Shown: positions 23,301-32,400 of the stretch, piece after piece
How the letters are laid out: each line of letters opens with the position of its first letter
How positions within the stretch are numbered: the stretch's first letter is position 1
NCBI GenBank assembly: GCA_035771165.1
Contig: JAWNZC010000445.1
Coordinates: 2,399,001-2,463,000 of the forward strand
Direction of reading: 5' to 3'
Length of the DNA: 64,000 nucleotides
Source: Paragorgia papillata
Lineage: Eukaryota; Cnidaria; Anthozoa; Scleralcyonacea; Coralliidae
Made by a program: the position numbers and the translations under genes
Notes under the pieces: model-generated
Database searches by the model: none
What the model was told of the DNA's origin: nothing
The model's input: only the letters and a program-made list of their open reading frames with translations

Positions 23301-24627
23301 ACGGAAATCCTGTAATTTGATTGGTTCATAAGCGGTCGGATATTTCCCGTATCCGCCCGCTCAGAGCGGAATCTGCCGTTTGGGACCGTAAGTTTTATAA
23401 ACAAAATGGCAGTCATGTCAGTATATGCAACAAGATGGATTATAATTTCAGAACTACTCATTGTTGAAATATATCGTGCAGGTATGTTGTTAGAAATTTT
23501 ATAAGCTTTCATTTGATGTATAGTTCGAGTTTCCACGTTTTGTGAAAGTTTTTAAAATGTCCAAAACGTTCGTAACATTGTTCGTAATAATATAACATTT
23601 ACTTCTCACAAGTATTAGAATTTCAGATGATTTTTTATTCAACTACTTAACGTACGATCTTGAGCAATATGTCAAACAAAAGCAATTGAAAAATACTATT
23701 TGGGGTAGAAATTTTCAGGATTCTAGCTCAACGGAAAGTACTTTAAAAATGGGAAAATGTCTGCCATTTTCGTTTAGTTCGCAAGAAAGATGGGTCGAGT
23801 CAGTTTCACAGAACGTTCACAACATTTATGGCCATATAATAAACTACTTATTGACCTCGCTTGTTCGCTCTGTACTAGTGAAATATCGGACCTCTGTTTT
23901 TGGCACAGACCTCAACTCGCTGCGCTCGTCTCGGTCCGTACTAAAAAAACATCGGTCCGATATTTCACTAGTACAGACCTCACGCTCGGTCAATAAGTAG
24001 TTAGTATCGTTGGGTAATAAGTATAGAGTCTAGCAAATTGCACCTCAAAACAATTTTTCATGATTTGCGACTTTTCATGACCATGATTTGAAAACTTGTT
24101 TATAGTGAAAATTACATATTTTCATTCACAGAACTTTTGTAATAAAGGCGTTGAATAGAATGAGATAATTTAGATGAGTCTTATTTATTTTGGCAAAATT
24201 TTAATTTCCAAGACTTTTCATGACTGATTTTGGCTCTCCAGGGCTGAATTTTGAGATCCATGTCTTTCCAGGTTGTAAGGACTCGTAAGGCCCATTATAT
24301 TGCTGTCTGAAGGAAGAATTTTTTCTCTTTTTTAAGCATTCCAATGTAAAGTTTCATATAATTGGCCTCAAGTGTGGCGAATGTGGGTCATACAACACAA
24401 GTCGTGATGATGATGGAAATGCACCTTTGAACCCCATACTTCATGGTCCCGTTCTTGATCTGAACGATTTGGAATTAGCAATGGAGGAGGACGATGATGA
24501 AACTGAGGAATCTGAGGCAGAGGATGATGAACACGTTCCAGAAGATCACGAAAACACTGTTACGGACAATTCGACGGACAATACGGATGATGATGTTTCC
24601 GTAGAATCTGATTTATCTTTAGACTGA
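11399..24627 (+). CDS. RCHY1: RCHY1 (Pirh2): CHY/CTCHY zinc-finger, RING-H2 E3 ubiquitin ligase
   Basis: Ten coding exons: 11399-11485, 14692-14811, 16854-16972, 19006-19084, 20443-20487, 21298-21356, 21991-22020, 22588-22708, 22876-22899, 24337-24627. All have GT/AG borders and compatible phases, giving 324 residues. Exons 1-3 encode the CHY finger (CCDHYLRKC, then SPCCGKVYTCRFCHDEK), exons 3-4 the CTCHY finger (CDGCGICRVGG, HCETCGLC). The RING-H2 is split over exons 5-8 with C145, C148, C164, H166, H169, C172, C184 and C187 all present. Exons 9-10 give the C-terminal zinc ribbon (ILCRDCHK, then LKCGECGSYNT). Known family role: ubiquitin ligase for p53 and other targets. The protein is longer than human RCHY1 (261 residues) because of an acidic tail of about 75 residues. 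An alternative start is the ATG at 11426. Introns carry many transposable elements. The gene converges on EFCAB7. Confidence 0.93.
11835..11955. mobile_element. Foldback element in RCHY1 intron 1
   Basis: AATTAAGGATTTACACTAC at the left is mirrored by GTAGTGAAAATCCTTAATT at the right. The inner arms GATATTTGAAAATTTTGCC and GGCATAATTTTCAAATATC are also inverted. The half element at 12678-12757 is the same family in opposite orientation, so 11898-12757 forms a larger inverted pair. Confidence 0.7.
12300..12380. repeat. Fragment sharing the 'GAATGGTATAACTGTTTTATTATATAGC' core (split motif)
   Basis: The stretch ACGACGAGAGTGAATGGTA followed by TAATTGTTTTATTATATAGC closely matches 51644-51690, and is bordered by repeated TATTATATGCATGA segments at 11985 and 12297. 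It is a second, truncated copy of the hairpin family at 51572-51678. Confidence 0.55.
12678..12757. mobile_element. Half copy of the 11835 foldback, inverted
   Basis: CATATAATTTTGCTCATACA through CCAAATTGCACTCGC reproduces, in reverse, 11898-11976. The element is cut at about 12760, where a GC-richer block begins. Confidence 0.6.
12760..13790. repeat. GC-richer block of unknown origin in RCHY1 intron 1
   Basis: Composition shifts abruptly to a G, C and A-rich texture compared with the AT-rich flanks, and it contains the tandem array at 13316-13600. Open frames on both strands lack recognisable domains. It is probably an inserted mobile or satellite-derived segment; the left border is the truncated foldback and the right border is not clear. 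Confidence 0.45.
13316..13600. repeat. Tandem repeat, 105-bp unit, about 2.7 copies
   Basis: The phrase CCACCACGGGCATGAGGC recurs at 105-bp spacing (anchor positions 13321, 13426 and 13531), with CATAACCAACGACGTGCAAG and TGATGGCAATCTAGAGGCAT inside each unit. The third copy is partial and more diverged. Confidence 0.85.
14345..14363. repeat. Poly-C run
   Basis: A C homopolymer of about 16 bases interrupted once lies in RCHY1 intron 1. The interval 13800-14690 otherwise shows nothing recognisable. Confidence 0.6.
15322..16196. mobile_element. Tc1/mariner-like non-autonomous element with TA duplication, interrupted
   Basis: The left end CAAGGTGGACAAAAAAAAG and the right end (reverse complement CAGGGGGTGGACAAAAAAAA) are inverted and flanked by TA (15320-15321 and 16197-16198). 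The inner arms 15742-15806 and 16070-16134 are also inverted (AATGCATGCGTCAATATCTG against its mirror). The left arm is split by the foldback at 15385-15742. No transposase is present. Confidence 0.75.
15385..15742. mobile_element. Foldback element nested in the left arm of the mariner-like element
   Basis: AGGGAAAATATCAGACC (near 15409) is mirrored by GGTCTGATATTTTCCC (near 15479). A second palindromic block uses GCGGTCCGGATA and GGACCGTGGTCCGGATA, followed by GTTGACCAATCAGAACTC. TTTATTATATGGC lies inside and GCCATATTATAATAA at the right. A related copy is at 43828-44040. Confidence 0.65.
16219..16522. mobile_element. Foldback element rich in CAACAATG words
   Basis: The left end AAGGTGAGGTAATACGGGC is mirrored by CTCGTATTACTTCGCCTT at the right. 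The inner arms include ACGCAACAATGATTTTGTTG against CAAAATCATTGTTGCGTG and CGCCTTAAACATTG against its mirror. Words of the type GCAACAATG recur, recalling the large foldback at 52398. Confidence 0.75.
16588..16835. repeat. Dispersed repeat, related to 11075-11220 and 41600-41765
   Basis: The stretch GAGAAAATCAAAGCTAAAGT through TTCCTCATGAATTATTAATG is found in reverse at 11075-11220, and as a more diverged relative at 41600-41765 in an EFCAB7 intron. It ends just before RCHY1 exon 3. Confidence 0.6.
17192..17852. mobile_element. hAT-like element remnant with 'CCGGATA' subterminal motifs
   Basis: TTAGGGGTATACTTTGTATC at the left matches the reverse complement of ACTATCCGGCGCACCCCTTG at the right. 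TATCCGGCCGGATATTTT and TATCCGGCCAGATAG lie subterminally. It sits in RCHY1 intron 3 and lacks a transposase. Confidence 0.55.
18028..18962 (+). mobile_element. Non-LTR (LINE) retrotransposon 3' fragment
   Basis: Positions 18028-18357 translate to the typical C-terminus of a LINE ORF2: ARLHWKPLCRRRAEH, IFTYKSLNN, YDTRSKNN, then FAADIWNQLDF and LPLFKRGLSDALF followed by a stop. The 3' UTR ends in AGGGTGATGTTGGCATCC, then AATAAAGATT and a (TTA)n tail at 18927-18962. A foldback has inserted in the UTR at 18534-18835. The copy is 5'-truncated and lies sense-oriented in RCHY1 intron 3. Confidence 0.85.
18534..18835. mobile_element. Foldback element inside the LINE 3' UTR, with CCAAT box
   Basis: CAATTATTCGCCGAAGGCG (18534) is mirrored by CGAATAATTG (18628-18637), and TTTAGTATAAATACAC (18637) by GTGTATTTATACTAAA (18820-18835). 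The unit also contains CGACCAATCAGCGCG and GGCGGCCATTTTG. Confidence 0.65.
19262..19603. mobile_element. Harbinger-like foldback MITE with TTA flanks
   Basis: The termini GGCCCCGTTCACACTATACC and its mirror are flanked by TTA on both sides (19259-19261, 19604-19606). At the left end a complete secondary hairpin built on GTGCCGGCAC repeats the terminal sequence within the first 70 bp. Located in RCHY1 intron 4. Confidence 0.75.
19632..20442. other. RCHY1 intron 4 remainder
   Basis: A poly-C run lies near 19637-19648. Around 19230-20075 the phrases AGGGCCAGATTAAGACC and TTAATCCGGCCCTGC are mirrored, framing an older element that surrounds the MITE at 19262. The frame at 20077-20349 has no domain and no relation to the RING exon that follows. 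Confidence 0.45.
21419..21492. repeat. (TTTAG)n-type degenerate repeat
   Basis: The run GTTTAGTTTAGTTT and variants extend for about 70 bp. It is the reverse complement of the motif in the 56636-57170 minisatellite. Nearby, 21141-21160 is a poly-C run. Confidence 0.7.
22036..22275 (-). repeat. Dispersed repeat with shared reading frame, copy 1 (partner 59605-59830)
   Basis: About 235 bp is shared in opposite orientation with 59605-59830. Read on the minus strand it ends PNLPTNVDKRISKAS and a stop; the other copy (plus strand) has the same ending. Conservation of that frame suggests the C-terminus of a transposon protein. It begins 15 bp after the donor site of RCHY1 exon 7. Confidence 0.6.
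22364..22453. repeat. Perfect-stem hairpin in RCHY1 intron 7
   Basis: GTTGATGTTCTTGGGCATAA, then ATATGTTTTTGGCC, is mirrored by GGCCAAAAACATAT and TTATGCCCGTGAACATCAAC around a short loop. Confidence 0.75.
23241..24004. mobile_element. Composite foldback element in RCHY1 intron 9
   Basis: AACTACTTAATAACATATAA at the left is mirrored by AATAAGTAGTT at the right. TTATTATATGGC (23269) and GGCCATATAATAA (23830) form an inner inverted pair. The left part holds TGATTGGTTCATAAGCGG and the palindromic block GGATATTTCCCGTATCCG; the right part has AAATATCGGACC mirrored by GGTCCGATATTTCACTAGTA. It belongs to the same broad group as 15385-15742. Confidence 0.6.
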
Positions 24628-24965
24628 ATCCAGAGAGAATAATGCATGGTACAGAAAGTAGTACCCTGATTCCAGAGGTTTTTAGATCGGAGGTGAGAGA
24701 AGCGAACCCAAGATTGAATCGAAAATCGTCGACTTTGTACGTCATGCATGCTCGGTTCTTCCACGCGGTGTTGTGATTCTTATGACAAGACCATATACAG
24801 AAGATTGAAACGGGCGACTATATGTTAATTTCCTAACCATCGCTGCATGGGAGCTAGCTAGCGCTCCAGTTATTCATATGGCCGGAGTGTAGCATGGTTT
24901 GTCAAGACGTCTCCCGTTGACGAGTAAAATAGCCAACATTATCACACGTCTCCGGCTAAAAATAA
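24628..24965. other. Tail-to-tail intergenic space between RCHY1 and EFCAB7
   Basis: Only 338 bp separates the two stop codons. Neither strand shows a canonical AATAAA in this gap, so the two 3' UTRs may overlap or use variant signals (AATAAT near 24637). Positions 24836-25010 resemble, loosely, the 1031-1146 MITE. Confidence 0.5.
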
Positions 24966-27900
24966 CTAAAAGAATTGACAAGTTGCCAGGTGTACCACGT
25001 GCATTATTTTGGCGAGCTCGATTTTACAAGTAAACTTCCTAAAAGGACTACAATGGACCTTTAACCTTATAACAAAAACCGCAATGCATTCTGGTGGTTC
25101 GATATCACTCTCACTCAAGTTGAGTTTTAATCCTCGGTAACCGTAAACTTCCTCCATCTGCCACTGCTGCCCTTCGGGTGGAGCTTGCCAAACTAATGTA
25201 CGCGAAACACATGGTAACTTGCTGATTGACATTCCATAAACCATTTTCCAAGGTTTTAATTGTACAGTAGTTTCCCACCCTGTATTCATCTTGGCGTTTG
25301 GATGGAAGTTGGTGTCCAGCGATATATACTAACGCCAGCCTTCTATCATCGTTAGTTGCGTCAAAGACCGCGCGTATAGATTGGTGTGTGTGGGGGTGGG
25401 GACTGAAACTGACCTGCATGGCAACATGTACCGCCTGTATACATGTGCCCCAATTTTCGGTTTCAGGCAACCTTGCTGTTATAACTAATCTACAGTCAGT
25501 GGTTAAAACTATGTGAGTAGTAACCTGCAAGCAGTTAGTAATAACCGGAAGAGACGAGAGAGTGTTCAGGTTTGAATTACTAAACATATATAATACCGAT
25601 AACATTACTTAGGGCCTGTTTATATGGAGCCGAGTTACCCGGCTAGGCGAGTTACCTGGCAAGCCGAGTTGAAAAAAGATGAGTGTTTATATGAGACGAG
25701 TTACTCGGCAAAGCCGCCCACGCATTATAATGTTTCACATTCCATGAGTAGTTTCCGATTGTCTTCATAAGTGGCGCGTGCGCTGTTGTGACGAATTCAA
25801 CTCGGGTAGCCGAGTTACCCGGCAAGAGAGTGTTTATATGGGAATATTTTCATCCCGGCATGCCGAGATCTCGGCTGTTTTGCCGGAATCTCGGCTAACC
25901 GAGTTACCCGCCTGTCTCATATAAACACTCTGCTGGGATAGCATTGAATTTCTATACATGGCGGGTAACTCAGTTTGCCGAGTAACTCGGCTCCATATAA
26001 ACAGGCCCTAAGTCTTAGGTTGCGTTTAAATACATAAAAGCTATATGTATAATGACAAAATTGATGTAACGTGTCGAGTTTTCTAATGTTTATATGCTAA
26101 GTGACGACTTACTTGTCGTGTTTTAATTGGAATATTAATACTATGATTATATGATATATAAGCATGATATAACGATAATAAATAATGATTTGACAAGCAA
26201 CTCGAGTATGGTGCAGGAATATAGTACGATTTGTATCACCTCGTAAAGATCGAGGTAAAGATCAGCATCTCCTGATATTCCAAAGGGAATAAAGACATTT
26301 TTTATTTATCTGTCGGTGTCGCTGTCTTGGGCTTGATAACTGAAGTGAACATTTTTAAAACCTCCTAGTCTGGTATTAAGCTATTTCTAGGGTAATCTAG
26401 CACTTTAGAGTAAAAATCAGGATAAGCAGAGAACTATTAGTCCTCAACAGAATCTTCACAAGTGACCGACCAGGGCTTGGATGAGTCGAGAGGAATTAAA
26501 TGATGTCCAATCTGAAATGAGAATTTTTACCAGGTCACCTCCTACACAGTATAGATGATTAGAGTAGACATTAATTGAGCCAGATAGTCAGGGCTTGGTT
26601 TTGGTACACAGTATATACCGGACATACTGTATTAAAGGGGGCATATGACTAAAAAATTAAGTTTGTCTTATTGAAAAGAACATTTAAAATAATAAAATAA
26701 CATCTTTTGCAGTTTTTGGTTTCCTTGCTTCGTTTTTGAGATATTCCAGCTTGTTTGATATGCAAATGACACAACTTTTACGTCACATGTGCATAATGAG
26801 TTATCAGAAAAGGTTACATATCTTTGCTATTATGAAAACATGGGCTTAACTCGAAGGAAGCTTGTGCGTGTTTCTACCCACAACACCAAACATGTAGAAT
26901 TCCAAGTGATTTCGTTTCACAATAGCAATGATATGTAACCTTCCCTCGGTAACACATAATACTCATTATGCACGTGTGACGTAAAAAGTTGTGTCATTTG
27001 CATATCAAACAAACTGGAATATCTCAAAAACGAAGCAAGGAAACCAAAAACTGCAAAAGATGTTATTTTATTATTTTAAATGTTCTTTTCAATAAGACAG
27101 ACTTAATTTTTTAGTCATATGCCCTTTAATGGGCGGGCCATCGGAAAAGTTATTGGAAAGGGGAGAGAAAAAATCGTGCAAAGCAACTTAAACGGGGAAA
27201 AAATCAGGTCAAATATGTTTTTCCAAAAAGCTAGGCTACCGGTAAACCAGATTTCTAAACAGCTAATAGACCTCGGTCGTGTTCAAATAACCTTTGCTTG
27301 TTGTATAAACGTCCGTGTAGGTTCTCATAAATTCTAAAACATATACAACTGTTTTGAAAAATGATAAAATGTGGCATTAAAACCATGTTTTAGACTTCAA
27401 AAATACTGTCAGAATGCTTGAAATGCCATTTCAGAGACCCAAATTTCAAACATTTTAACCTGCAATAGCACTGATTGGCTGATAATCAGTTTATGCAACC
27501 ATTGGCATTGCACAAAAATTCACTTCATTGATAGCACTCTCGGCGGCTTTCAGCACGAACCGAAATCCACCTCTCGCATGCAGTTGACATGAACGGTTGA
27601 TTGGCTTTGTGTATTATGAACACGTTACGTGTAGAAGATATACTATAAGTTTTTTGACTAAAATTTTTTACTATAAGATTGTATACTATAGCAATTAGCA
27701 ATAACAATGATCACAAAATCTTACCTCCGTTGATCGTGGTTCTACCTTAACAACACAGTTCAGATTTCCACAATGACTCGCACAGTTTTCGCTTTTCTTG
27801 CAATTTAAGCGAACCAGAACCGACTGACGAGACTAAAACCAGAAAGTGGAACAAGTTAATATAGCTTAAGGTGCCTCCCTACTAACGTTATTCTATGCAT

Positions 27901-29341
27901 AACGTTAGTTTCATTCTTTTTCAAACTATTCAGGAGCACTTTCTGAGGTTGAAACTTGCATTGTTTCCACTTTTGAAGAAACAGTAGGGAGCCACCTTAA
28001 TCCGTTTCAAAAAATTTTGATTTTTATATTTTAGTCAATTAAAGAAATTCTGGTTTAATTGTTCTTTAAGGACCGTTCATTATTTATGCCCAGGGTTGGT
28101 ACCGAAGAGAAATGGGTTGGGTAACCCAGTTTTTGACTAACTCACAGGTTGGGTAAAATAAGATTTGTCTTCCATGATGTGGATGAAAGTGATGAGGAAA
28201 ATGATGAGCAGTTGAATGAAGACCCACAAGGTCTGCTTCTGTCATGCATCATGCCGGAAATACGTGGAATTTTTTGAATATTTCACAAGTGGATATCTTA
28301 TTACACGGTTCAAGAAATTTAAACTTTGAAGCCAATGCTGCTATTTTTTCTGAAGTACGATTTTATATAAGCCATTCTGCACGTTTCTCATAATATAAGT
28401 TATGTTATGACAGTTATGTAATATCAAGTGCTCCTTTTTTGTTCGTTTTTGTGGTGGTAATCTATGTATTTATGAAATTTTTAACATGAGCCCCCACGAT
28501 GAGCTTTAAGCTCTTGGGGTTAATGTATTAATAAAAATATTGTTTAAATAAAAAAAAAAAGGTCAGGGCAAAGTGCTGGATCATGGAGACTGGCATTTGC
28601 AGACTAGTATAAATTTAAGGTATCAGGCCGATATACCACCAATATTTTTTAAACTTTTTTCTTTGTTCTTCTAACTATTATCAAAACGGAGTTTAAGTAA
28701 ATAAAAATAAATTTATCTAATGAACGGTATTGACAGTATGAACACAATTCATGTACTGTGTAGTATTTGCAGTATGTGACTTCATTTTAGAATGTATTTT
28801 GTTTTGCAAAGATATTTTATAAAAGGTAGGGAATTAATATTTAATAGTGGGTTGGGTAAAAAATATCTTAAACGATTTAGAGGTTCTAGTTTCTCTTCGG
28901 TACAACCCTGGGCATAAATAATGAACGGTTCCTTACTTGTATGCGTGTGGACTGGAGAGGGTTAAAGTAAGAATAGCAGAAATATAAAAACAAAAACGAA
29001 ACCCAATAGAAGCGAGGATTTGTGGTAATGCGCCACGTTTATTATTTATTGCTAATAAATAAATAATAAACAAAACAATAAATAATCAACGTAGTGTTGT
29101 CGCAAGTCTCGTTTCTAGTACAATTTGTCATCATGCAAACATTTAAAAAATTGATCGTTTGTACATTACTTACTCTTGCTATTCTGAATCTAACTCTATC
29201 CACATGCACTAAAATATGTAAAGAACATTTTGTATCGGGCCCACGTGTAGTTTAGATCGATCGGCAAGAAATAAAAAATAGACCAGTTTACAGTTTCATA
29301 TTTACCCTATATGCGCATGCGCTGCAGAGGTAGGTCGGTCG

Positions 29342-29425
<84 letters not shown>

Positions 29426-32400
29426 GCCTGCCTGTCTTGTGCGCAAAGGTCTGGGGACACTTCGAAAACGAATTTAACCACCCGGACAAATTAGTTGGAA
29501 GTACTAGACTTAATCCCAGCAACTACAACGCTAAAAGACTGATAAAACAGTTGATCTGCTGCAAAGAGCCATGCCATATATAAACCCCTAATTATTAAGC
29601 TCGCCCGCTAGAACACTACGGGAAAATATCAGACCGGGATCTTTTATGTGCCGACCCCAATCCTGTAGTTCAGTACTGTCAAGATAGGAGTCTGATATCT
29701 TCCTGTATAATAATCAGGCTAACAGCAGAGTAGTAGACTTTTGGCCTAAACACTGCAACAATTTTCTTTGGCTATTCAGTATTGCAAATTATATTTTCTG
29801 CTACAACAGAAATATGCACTATATGGTACAATGTTAGTACATGCATGTAGCTTACCTTGTTTTCAACAGCCAGACTGACACGATTTTCGTCTTCATAATG
29901 ATGCAAAATAAGATCACGCATGCGTTTTATATTGCGAGTTGTTGAGTTATCGACTATGGACTGAAGAATAGCTTTATTTAGAACTTCACTGTAATCGTCC
30001 ATCTTTAGTGCCTCCAGGTTAACTTCACAATCACGTGAATACACCTCAGTTAGGAAAAATGCAACCTAAAAAATGAATACAATAAATTAAGAAGTGAAGA
30101 CTGAGGAACTTCTAATTTTATAAAGTGAAGTGCGGTTTTACAAAAAATTATGATTGATCGGTCAACGTGTTTGCGTACACACTTACACACTGCAATTAAT
30201 GGTGCTGTTTTGTGATTTAAACCAGTGATTCCCACCGTGGAGTCGGCAGACCTATTGAAAACCATGTATTTATAGGGGTCCGCCAAAAGCAAGGAAACCG
30301 CCGGGGTCCCGCAGAATAAACGGGGTATACAAAGACAAGAAACCGTCTCGAACGTTACAATAATCTACGTCTGGCATCGAGCGGTGTTGAACCAAACATA
30401 AAATGTTTGTAAACAAGCACTAGCGCAAGAAAGACGTTTAAATAGTAAACTATGACTACTATTATAGTTTTAAATAAATCAAAGTAAGTTATAAAAGTTT
30501 TGACATCGTTGACAACATTAATTCACAATAACATAGGTTGTTGTTTTAGGCGAGTTCCTCGGAAACCAAAAGTCTAGGAACGATGCATGTTAAACTGATG
30601 AGAAACAGTCAGCAGAATGATGTATATGCATGGCATAGCTCAAATTGTTTGACCTAAAACATTGTTCAGTATATTGTCCATTATTTTACAATTGGTTGAA
30701 CATTAGTTGGAATCACGACAAATAAGGGTCTTTAAAAATGTTAGTGTACTATATATTGTGTCCGCATGCATGTGTAAGATATTGGACAACACAATTGGCA
30801 TTAACACAAGATCTTGGAACTCCTCTGTTGCATGTGCATAACATACTCCGAAATTAGTATAGAAGATAAGCACGTACTTATCCCCTACGTACCTGATCAG
30901 GTTCTAACGACTTGTTATAACCCATACTGTTGAATGTTACCCATAAATCATTGGGGTCACCCTCAGCATCACGTGCTTCCATCAAGTTCAAGTCAAGGAA
31001 GCCTTTAAGAGTGATTTCACGGCTATTCTTTGTATCAAAGTTTTCTGGCAAGAAATGAACAACGAAAAAAACAATAAAAATAAAGTAATAGTATTCTGGC
31101 TAGAAGTACACAATGAAGAAAAAGTAATGAGAGAGATTCTATTTAAAATCGGAATTTCATCAAAATTACATTTGGTTTACATGAGAGCCGAGATTACAAC
31201 ATATTAAAAAAAATAATTCACTAGATACATATATAATATTTTTGTTATTTTACAATTTGATTAAAATAAAATAGAGTAATTAAAGAGGACCCGAGGATGT
31301 TATACTATTTTTGAAGGAATACAGCGTGGTTTTAGATTTAAGTTCAATAGGTAGGTCATTCCAAAGTTTTGTTCCACTATACACAAAGCTGTTTTTTAGA
31401 AAATCAGTTATAGGTTTTGGTAACTGTAAATTTATATCCTTGGACCTCAAGTTGTAGGATATGTGCTCACTTAAAGGCTTAAGTAAGTCAGCTAGGAAGA
31501 AGGAAAGAAAGAAGGAGAAGGAAGACAGAAAAAGAAGAGGAGGATTGAAGAATGAAGATCGAGGGGACGAAGAGGAAGCAGTAGCGTAGCCAAGATAGCG
31601 CCTCGCCTTCCAGTAATTTTCATTGATAGATAGGTAATTGGACCCACACTGGTGTCAAACATTGTGTGTAATACACTTTATGATATCAAACAATACAAGC
31701 TGGGAGCTTAAGCAGAACCATCGCATTGGAGGATAACTGAAATAAACTATTTTAGGAGATATCGGTATATATATAAAGTAAAGTGTGTGATTTTAATTAA
31801 TAGAAAGGGCCTAAGGAAGAGTATAGATTATGGAGTATGAAAATGAGTGAGAGAAGGGGAACGTGAGGGATATTAGAGTGAATGGATAGGAATGTGTTAG
31901 GAAAGGTATTTTTCTGTAAAGCCGGCAACCCTCATAGCCAAGAGAGAACGACCCCCCCCCCCCCCACACACACACCACCACCACCACCACCAAATGGTCT
32001 CCAAGACCGCTCTCATTTAAATCCGGTTGGGGAAGGAGTATGGTTGTTTCATAGTCAAATGAGTTAACTAACATAAATTATGCGATCTATAGCTTTCATA
32101 TCACTTTAACTAAAAATCAAAACTTTTCCGGCGAGACCCCTAACCTTATATTTCTCTCACTACCCCCGCCACGCCCCACCCTCAGCAAAGGCAAGACCCT
32201 GGCTACACCACTGGAAAAAAGAAGAGGATGAGATCGAGGAGGAGGAAACGACGACAACAACTATGCCGACCAACACAAACAACAACTCACCAATCATCAC
32301 ATCCCAGGCATCGTCGTCACACGATTCACCGCTTGTTCGCATTTGAAAAATGTCAAACTCTTTTCGACTGAGATAACCATTTCCATCCAAATCACAACTG

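Noticed and set aside
25111..25605. 164-codon minus-strand frame as a single-exon gene
   Set aside because: Its middle part is EFCAB7 exon 12 (25524-25414). Exon 13 continues the conserved protein in a different frame, so the long frame is partly a chance read-through.
29307..29583. Frames rich in CLSV or DRQT repeats
   Set aside because: They translate the (TCTG)n microsatellite.
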